Under the pieces are notes generated by a model, which worked only from the letters and a program-made list of their open reading frames with translations, ran no database searches and had not been told where the DNA came from. This document shows positions 58,823-64,000 of a DNA stretch of 64,000 nt, piece by piece. The stretch covers positions 868,001-932,000 of the forward strand of contig NZ_AP023439.1 of NCBI RefSeq assembly GCF_014701095.1, in the 5' to 3' direction. This stretch comes from Streptomyces tuirus. GTDB lineage: Bacteria > Actinomycetota > Actinomycetes > Streptomycetales > Streptomycetaceae. Each line of letters opens with the position of its first letter. Position 1 is the stretch's first letter. Made by a program: the position numbers and the translations under genes.

Positions 58823-59335
58823 ATGACGAACGAACGCCGGGAGCCCGCCACCACCGCCGACGAGCGCACGATGCTGGAGGGCTGGCTGGACTACCACCGC
58901 CAGACCCTCGCCTGGAAGTGCGAGGGCCTGACCGATGCCCAGCTGCGCACCGCCGCGGTGGAACCGTCCGAGCTGAGCCTGATGGGACTGGTGCGGCACA
59001 TGGCGGAGGTCGAGCGGGGCTGGTTCCGCAAGGTGCTCGCGGCCGAGGACGCCGGCCCGATTTACTGCACCGATGAGGATCCGGACGGCGAGTTCCATCT
59101 GTCCGGGTCCGACACGTGGGAGGAGGCGTACGCCACCTGGCAGTCCGAGATCGAGACCGCCCGGCGCAACGCGGCCCGCTTCGGCCTGGACGACATCACC
59201 GAGGGCAAGCACCGCCGCACCGGCGAGCGGTTCAACCTGCGGTGGCTCTACACGCACATGATCGAGGAGTACGCGCGGCACAACGGCCACGCCGACCTGC
59301 TCCGCGAGCGCCTCGACGGCGCGACCGGCGACTGA
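58823..59335 (+). CDS. DinB/DUF664-family protein
   Basis: The 170-residue DinB-fold four-helix bundle protein has RQTLAWKCEGLTDAQLRTA, SLMGLVRHMAEVERGWFR and LRWLYTHMIEEYARHNGHAD. The His residues at VRHMAE and EEYARHNGH are typical metal or thiol-transferase sites of the DinB/DUF664 group, some of which use mycothiol or bacillithiol. ATG 58823 follows AAAGGA. It is monocistronic; the role is not known. Confidence 0.9.
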   Translation: MTNERREPATTADERTMLEGWLDYHRQTLAWKCEGLTDAQLRTAAVEPSELSLMGLVRHMAEVERGWFRKVLAAEDAGPIYCTDEDPDGEFHLSGSDTWEEAYATWQSEIETARRNAARFGLDDITEGKHRRTGERFNLRWLYTHMIEEYARHNGHADLLRERLDGATGD

Positions 59336-59459
59336 CGCCGCCCCTGCCGTCACCCCTGTCACACCGGCGCCCTCCGTACGGGGCGCGAGATCACCCGTGC
59401 GGGGCATCCTCCGCCTGTCCGCCGCCCCACCGCGGGCCGGACGCACCAGAGTTGCCCGG

Positions 59460-59981
59460 GTGCATCGAACGACGACCACAGCGACGCTCCTGGTGACCGT
59501 GGCGGTCTCGGCCCTCTCGGGCTGTACGACGGTCCCGCACCCCTCCGCGCCGGCGCCCCCGGCGGCCCCGTCCCGGCCGTCGGCGCCTCAGCCGGAGGGC
59601 GAGGCGGAGACACAGATCGTGCAGGCACCGGCCCGTGAAGCCCTGCAACTCATGGAAGAGGCGTCCCACCGCCCGAAGCCGCCCGCGTCGGCACCCCGCC
59701 CGGCCACCACGCCCGCGGCCGTCTCGCCGGACCACGGGACGTCCCGGCCCGGCCACCCCGACGCCCGCCCGCGCCCCGCCCGTCCGGAGCGCCCCGAGCC
59801 GGCCCCGCGCAGCCCCCAGCGGTCGCAGTCCCGCCCTCCGGACGTGTCGGAGTCGGTGCGGCAGGACGTCCACAGGAGCGTCCCGGACAGCGCGGACGTG
59901 TGCGCGCTGGGCAGGCGCTACGGGGGATGGCGGGCGGACAGCCCGGAGGCGACGATCTGCCGCGACACCTACGGGCGTTGA
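59460..59981 (+). CDS. hypothetical lipoprotein, proline-rich
   Basis: The 173-residue protein has a signal peptide HRTTTTATLLVTVAVSALSGC with the lipobox LSGC (lipidation Cys near residue 22), then a long Pro/Ser/Ala-rich spacer (about 25-130) and a C-terminal domain with CALGRRYGGWRADSPEATIC, whose two Cys may form a disulfide. Start GTG 59460 gives a typical short signal; GTG 59397 is an alternative. Mature protein would be anchored by Lnt-type maturation. Role unknown. Confidence 0.8.
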   Translation: MHRTTTTATLLVTVAVSALSGCTTVPHPSAPAPPAAPSRPSAPQPEGEAETQIVQAPAREALQLMEEASHRPKPPASAPRPATTPAAVSPDHGTSRPGHPDARPRPARPERPEPAPRSPQRSQSRPPDVSESVRQDVHRSVPDSADVCALGRRYGGWRADSPEATICRDTYGR

Positions 59982-59997
59982 CTGCCGCCCCGCCACC

Positions 59998-60498
59998 TCA
60001 GGGACGCTGCCGAGGCGGCGTCCACGTCCCCGGGCCGTCCTCCCCCAGCCGGGCCTCCAGCCGTGCGATGGCCGCCCACACGCCCTCGCCGTAGCTGTCG
60101 TCGGCGAGGGCCAGCGCGGCCTCCCGGGCCCACCGCAGGTGCCTGCGGGCGGCGTCGCGGCGATCGAGCCCGATGTAGTCGTCGGCCAGATTCAGGTGCA
60201 GGGAGGGGTAGAGCGCGACCACCGCGGTCATCGCCACGGCCTCCTGCCCGGCCTCCTCTGCCGCCGTCAACGCGCGCAGGTCCCAGGCCAGTTCGTCCGC
60301 CGGGTCGTCCTGGGTGTCGGCCAGGTAGTGGGCGAGGGTGCAGCGGTGCAGCGGGTCGCCGTGCTCACCCAGTTCCGCCCACAGGCCGAGCAGCCGGTGC
60401 CGGGCCTCCTCCCGGTCCCCGGCGTGGTGCAGCATGACGACCTGCCCGATCCGGGTGAGCACGGCATCCGGCGCCGTCTGCTCCTGCCGCTCCGCCAC
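59998..60498 (-). CDS. tetratricopeptide-like protein
   Basis: The 166-residue helical protein looks like three tetratricopeptide or SEL1-like repeats: LTRIGQVVMLHHAGDREEAR, ALTAAEEAGQEAVAMTAVVA and DDYIGLDRRDAARRHLRWA. It has no signal peptide or membrane helix. Such proteins act as adaptors. The stop lies 14 bases after the stop of the lipoprotein on the other strand. No partner can be named. Confidence 0.8.
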   Translation of the reverse strand: MAERQEQTAPDAVLTRIGQVVMLHHAGDREEARHRLLGLWAELGEHGDPLHRCTLAHYLADTQDDPADELAWDLRALTAAEEAGQEAVAMTAVVALYPSLHLNLADDYIGLDRRDAARRHLRWAREAALALADDSYGEGVWAAIARLEARLGEDGPGTWTPPRQRP

Positions 60499-60619
60499 GA
60501 CGCCCTCCGCGCACTCGCCGGCTGTTGCTGCCGACGCTAACCGCAGGCGGGGGCGATCCGGCTCAGGCGGCTCCGGACGGCGCCGGGCCCGTCACGGCAC
60601 GGCCGTACGACCGCGGGCC

Positions 60620-61303
60620 TCAGCCCAGGTTCGGGATCGTCCAGTCGATCGGCGTGTGCCCCTGCGCCGCCACCGCCTGGTCGATCTGCGTGAAGGGGCG
60701 CGAGCCGAAGAACTTCTTCGCCGACAGGGGCGAGGGGTGCGCGCCCTTGACCACGACGTGCCGCGACTCGTCGATCAGGGGCAGCTTCTTCTGCGCGTAG
60801 TTGCCCCAGAGCACGAAGACCGCCGGGTCGGGGCGCTCGGCCACGGCCCGGATCACCGCGTCGGTGAACTTCTCCCAGCCGCGGCCCTTGTGCGAGTTGG
60901 CCTCGCCCGCGCGGACCGTGAGCACCGCGTTGAGCAGCAGGACGCCCTGCTCGGCCCAGGGCATCAGATAGCCGTTGTCCGGGATCGGCGTGCCCAGCTC
61001 CTGGTGCATCTCCTTGTAGATGTTGCGCAGGGACGGCGGGACCCGCACGCCCGGCCGGACCGAGAAGCACAGCCCGTGCCCCTGCCCTTCGCCGTGGTAC
61101 GGGTCCTGACCGAGGATCAGGACCTTGACCCTGTCGTACGGCGTGGCGTCCAGCGCCGCGAAGACCTCCTCGCGCGGCGGATAGACGGGACCCTTCGCCC
61201 GCTCCTCCTCGACGAACTCCGTCAGCTCCTTGAACCAGGGCTGCTGCAGCTCGTCGCCCAGAACCCCGCGCCAGGACTCGGGCAGCATGGCGATGTCGGT
61301 CAC
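60620..61303 (-). CDS. ung: uracil-DNA glycosylase
   Basis: The 227-residue family-1 UNG has the catalytic motif GQDPYHGEGQGHG (the active Asp about residue 66) and the DNA-intercalating loop HPSPLSAKKFFG. GTG 61303 is placed behind GAGGAC and matches the usual N-terminus. It excises uracil from DNA. The window also encodes Mug. The extension to 61510 has no start signal. Confidence 0.96.
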   Translation of the reverse strand: MTDIAMLPESWRGVLGDELQQPWFKELTEFVEEERAKGPVYPPREEVFAALDATPYDRVKVLILGQDPYHGEGQGHGLCFSVRPGVRVPPSLRNIYKEMHQELGTPIPDNGYLMPWAEQGVLLLNAVLTVRAGEANSHKGRGWEKFTDAVIRAVAERPDPAVFVLWGNYAQKKLPLIDESRHVVVKGAHPSPLSAKKFFGSRPFTQIDQAVAAQGHTPIDWTIPNLG

Positions 61304-61395
61304 GTCAATGTCCTCACGATGTGCGGTCACTTCCAGGCCACAGAACCTACAGGCGACCACTGACAACGCGCCCGGGAAAGCCGGTGCCGGACCGC

Positions 61396-62982
61396 CTACC
61401 AGGCGGTCTTGCGGTGCAGCTCCCACAGCATCATGATCGTCGACGGGTCCATGGCCCGCTCGGCGCCCGAGATGTCCCGGCTGGCCGCCACGTACTGCCG
61501 GCCCTGCCACAGCGGCAGCAGCCGCGCGTCGTCCACGAGAACCTGCTGGGCCTCCTCGAACTCCTTCACCACGTTCGCGCGGTCGCTCTCCCGGCGCGAG
61601 CGGGGCAGCAGATCGCCGGTGATCTCGGGGGCCGGGTAGGGCGTGCCGAGGGCGTTCTGGTCGCCGACGAACGGCGCGATGAAGTTCTCGGCGTCCGGGA
61701 AGTCGGGGAACCAGCCGCGGCCGAACACCGGGTACTCGCCCTTCTGGTAGCCCTCGACGTAGGTCTTCCAGGGGCGGCTCTTCAGGCTGATCGAGAACAG
61801 GCCGGAAGCCTCGAGCTGGCGCTTCAGCTCCTTGAACTCCCCGGCGGTCTCGGAGCCGTAGCGGTCGCTCGTGTACCAGAAGGTGAGCGGGACGCGCTGG
61901 TTGATGCCCGCGTCGGTGAGGATCTTGCGGGCCTTGGCGACGTCGGGGTCGCCGTAGTCGTCGAAGAAGCCCGTGGTGTGGCCGGTGAGGCCCTTGGGGA
62001 CCATGGAGTAGAGCGGGTCGACGGTGTCCTTGTAGACCTTGTGGGCGATCGCCGCCCGGTCGACGACCTGCGCGATGGCCTGGCGGACGGCCTTCTTGTT
62101 CGCCCAGGCGTCCTTCGGGTTGAACACCAGGTAGTTGATGTCGGTGCCGGTGCCCTCGACGAGCTGGATCTCCTCGTCCTTGGAGGACTTGCTCTGGAGC
62201 TCGACGACGTCACCGGCGGCCAGACCGCGGTAGGTCACGTCGATCTTCTCGTCCCGCAGGGCCTTCACCATGGTGGCGGAGTCCTGGTAGTAGCGGATGG
62301 TGACCGCGTCGTTCCGGCGCTCCGCGTAGCCCTTGTAGGAGTCGTTGCGCACGAGGACGGCTTCCTTGCCGTCGGAGTACGAGTCGAGTCTGTACGGCCC
62401 GGACCCGACCACGTCACTGCCCTTGCGCAGGCGGTTCTCCGGGTAGGCCTCCGGGGACACGATCGACATGGCGGGGGTGGCGAGCACGAACGGGAAGGTG
62501 GCGTCCGGCTTGTTGAGGTGGAAGATCACCTCGCGGTCGTTCGGCGCCTGGACCCGCTCGAGGCTGCCCAGCAGACCCGCGGGACCGCCGTTGACGTTGA
62601 TCTTGCGGATCCGGTCGAACGAGTACTTCACCGCCCGGGCGTCGAGCGCGTCGCCGTCGGAGAACGTCAGGCCCTCGCGCAGCTCACAGCGGTAGACCTG
62701 GTTCGACGCGTCGCTGAAGTCGCACTTCTCCGCGGCGTCCGGCTGGGGCGTGCTCGCGCCCGTCGGATAGCTCAGGAGCGTCTGGTAGATGTTGCGGAAC
62801 AGCTCCCAGGAGCTGTCCCACGAAGCGGCAGGGTCGAGCGTGCTGGGCGCACTGGTGGTGCCCAGGACGATCGGTCCCTCGTCCTCCGGGGTGTCGGACG
62901 ACAGCACGCCACATCCGGCGAGCAGGGCCGATATGGACGCGATGGCCGCCACCCGCCGCAGGCACCGGTTCCGGTTGAACAC
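61396..62982 (-). CDS. ABC transporter peptide/nickel-type substrate-binding lipoprotein
   Basis: The 528-residue protein has a lipoprotein signal (NRNRCLRRVAAIASISALLA, lipobox AGC near residue 24) and the SBP_bac_5 domain with LDPAASWD, ISPEAYPENRL-like VSPEAYPEN and GSGPYRLDSY. It binds peptides or similar ligands outside the membrane for an ABC importer, whose permease and ATPase genes are not in the window. GTG 62982 is preferred as GAGGAG lies seven bases upstream; GTG 62988 is an alternative. Confidence 0.92.
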   Translation of the reverse strand: MFNRNRCLRRVAAIASISALLAGCGVLSSDTPEDEGPIVLGTTSAPSTLDPAASWDSSWELFRNIYQTLLSYPTGASTPQPDAAEKCDFSDASNQVYRCELREGLTFSDGDALDARAVKYSFDRIRKINVNGGPAGLLGSLERVQAPNDREVIFHLNKPDATFPFVLATPAMSIVSPEAYPENRLRKGSDVVGSGPYRLDSYSDGKEAVLVRNDSYKGYAERRNDAVTIRYYQDSATMVKALRDEKIDVTYRGLAAGDVVELQSKSSKDEEIQLVEGTGTDINYLVFNPKDAWANKKAVRQAIAQVVDRAAIAHKVYKDTVDPLYSMVPKGLTGHTTGFFDDYGDPDVAKARKILTDAGINQRVPLTFWYTSDRYGSETAGEFKELKRQLEASGLFSISLKSRPWKTYVEGYQKGEYPVFGRGWFPDFPDAENFIAPFVGDQNALGTPYPAPEITGDLLPRSRRESDRANVVKEFEEAQQVLVDDARLLPLWQGRQYVAASRDISGAERAMDPSTIMMLWELHRKTAW

Positions 62983-63125
62983 GCGCACGCTCCTCGATCT
63001 GCCATACCAAGGGTCGGCAGACCATACCGCAGTGCCGGGCCCGCTGACCCTCCCCGGTACATGACCTCTTGATCGATAAACCCTTGACGACGTTGTCATC
63101 GCGATTTGCGGTGTTTTTACGCCGA

Positions 63126-63158
63126 CACGGGCGCCGTTTGTGTCAACGGGCGCCCGTG
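63126..63158 (-). terminator. hairpin between SDR and peptide-binding protein genes
   Basis: CACGGGCGCC with GTT (63126-63138) pairs with AAC and GGGCGCCCGTG (63145-63158), one base bulged, across a six-base loop. It lies about 25 bases after the SDR stop on the minus strand. The rest of the gap 62983-63181 shows no gene. Confidence 0.55.
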
Positions 63159-63181
63159 CCGATCCGCGTGCCCGGTCCTCG

Positions 63182-63940
63182 TCAGCCGGTTCCGGCGTTG
63201 AGGAAGATGCCGCCGTCCACCACGAGCGTCTGGCCGGTGACCCAGTCGGACTGCTCGGAGGTGAGGAACGCGGCAGCGCCCCCGATGTCGGAGGGCACGC
63301 CCAGCCGGCCCAGCGGGTAGGCCGCCGCGGCCTCATCCTCCCGGCCCTCGTACAGGGCCTGGGCGAACTTGGTCTTCACGACCGCCGGGGCGATCGCGTT
63401 GACCCGCACCTTGGGCGCGAACTCGTGCGCGAGCTGCACGGTCAGGTTGATCATCGCGGCCTTGCTGACGCCGTACGCGCCGATGAACGGCGAGGGTGAC
63501 AGGCCCGCGACCGAGGCGATGTTGACGATCGCGCCGCCGTTGTCCTTCTGCCAGGCGTGCCAGGTCCGCTGGGCGAAGCCGAGCGCCGAGACGACGTTGG
63601 TCTCGAAGACCTTGCGGGCGACGTTCAGGTCGAGGTCGGCGATCGGCCCGAACACGGGGTTCGTGCCCGCGTTGTTGACCAGGTAGTCGACGCGGCCGAA
63701 GGCCTCCATCGTGCGCTCGACGGCGACGGCCTGGTGGGCCTCGTCGTGCGCCTTGCCCGCCACGTAGACCGCGCGGTCGGCGCCGAGCTGCTCGACGGCC
63801 TCCTTGAGGGCGTCCTCGTTGCGGCCGGTGATGCACACGCGGTCGCCGCGCGCGATCAGGGCCTCGGCGACGCCGTAGCCGATGCCGCGGCTGGCGCCCG
63901 TGACGAGGGCGACCTTGCCGGAGAGTTCCACGGAAGTCAT
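63182..63940 (-). CDS. short-chain dehydrogenase/reductase (FabG-like 3-oxoacyl-ACP reductase)
   Basis: The 252-residue SDR has the TGASRGIGYG cofactor motif (residues 15-24), NNAGTNP, the catalytic Ser in IASVAG, and YGVSK with the Tyr-x-x-x-Lys pair. It ends in VVDGGIFLNAG. It is a FabG-type NAD(P)-dependent oxidoreductase; the precise substrate is not certain. ATG 63940 lies 12 bases from the stop of another SDR, so the two form an operon of related genes. Confidence 0.93.
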   Translation of the reverse strand: MTSVELSGKVALVTGASRGIGYGVAEALIARGDRVCITGRNEDALKEAVEQLGADRAVYVAGKAHDEAHQAVAVERTMEAFGRVDYLVNNAGTNPVFGPIADLDLNVARKVFETNVVSALGFAQRTWHAWQKDNGGAIVNIASVAGLSPSPFIGAYGVSKAAMINLTVQLAHEFAPKVRVNAIAPAVVKTKFAQALYEGREDEAAAAYPLGRLGVPSDIGGAAAFLTSEQSDWVTGQTLVVDGGIFLNAGTG

Positions 63941-63952
63941 GTCAGTTCGTCC

Positions 63953-64000
63953 TTAGTCGAGCGGTCCGCCGGCCACGTACAGCACCTGGCCGGAGACGAA
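63953..64000 (-). CDS. SDR-family protein, C-terminal end only
   Basis: The last 15 codons (FVSGQVLYVAGGPLD, stop TAA at 63953-63955) belong to an SDR family protein that continues beyond the right edge of the window. The motif FVSGQ near the end is typical for the SDR fold. It is immediately upstream of the FabG-like gene in the same direction. Confidence 0.8.
   Translation of the reverse strand, partial: FVSGQVLYVAGGPLD

Overview
The window is a high-GC actinobacterial chromosome segment, almost certainly Streptomyces. Third codon positions are strongly GC, many genes start with GTG, several transcripts look leaderless, and the families are typical of the genus: a divergent third elongation factor Tu, a MocR regulator, an ECF41-type sigma factor with a SnoaL tail, Imm21, and a sigma-like/zinc-finger/ricin-lectin membrane protein. 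The gene content is mostly conserved core, with small damaged patches. No prophage, insertion sequence, CRISPR array, rRNA or tRNA was recognised.

Layout. 1-7.3 kb: end of an FtsX permease, a GNAT, a coupled pair of DUF21/CBS membrane proteins, an SGNH hydrolase, purB and mug. 7.3-13.1 kb: an ABC-2 transporter divergent from a two-component system, then a ROK regulator convergent with a GntR/UTRA regulator whose promoter carries a DasR-like palindrome. 13.1-25.5 kb: an ECF41 sigma factor with a divergent oxidoreductase, a hydrolase, a MocR regulator, a Tat-exported PhoD-like phosphatase behind a candidate PHO box, an ACT-GNAT fusion, a trans-sulfuration enzyme with a divergent Lrp regulator, a DUF885 peptidase, Imm21, a rhodanese and a second Lrp regulator. 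25.5-34 kb: sbcDC, yigZ, a SixA phosphatase coupled to an unknown protein, the remains of a deleted cobalamin-type ABC operon (half a riboswitch fused to the tail of the ATPase), a CoA-binding protein and a frameshifted 4-hydroxybenzoate hydroxylase-like gene. 34-42.6 kb: an ArsR regulator and CDF metal exporter sharing a promoter, a YbaK deacylase, an XRE-cupin regulator and EamA transporter sharing an operator, two left-handed beta-helix proteins, DedA and phosphoketolase. 42.6-50.6 kb: the sigma-like/lectin protein, a damaged small gene, a hotdog thioesterase, a secreted/anchored protein, an MFS transporter, a spermidine-synthase-like methyltransferase and tuf3. 50.6-64 kb: a TVP38 protein, thiolase, HxlR regulator, uppP, a DUF4291 protein, an NTF2-like pseudogene broken by a tandem duplication, lnt, a Gfo/Idh/MocA oxidoreductase, DinB, a lipoprotein, ung, a peptide-binding lipoprotein and an SDR, with the end of a second SDR at the edge.

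The clearest regulatory logic is in divergent pairs (ABC/two-component, ArsR/CDF, XRE/EamA, Lrp/trans-sulfuration, HxlR/thiolase), several with visible palindromes. A 14-bp palindrome is shared by the promoters of the thioesterase and the thiolase and suggests one acyl-CoA regulon. The second recurring theme is short tandem repeats (17, 31, 36, 42 and 61 bp periods) and a dispersed GC-rich element, mostly placed at 3' ends and in convergent spaces. The most unusual pieces are the riboswitch-ATPase deletion scar, the 61-bp repeat array grown from a gene's own 3' end, and the 32-bp duplication that broke that same gene.
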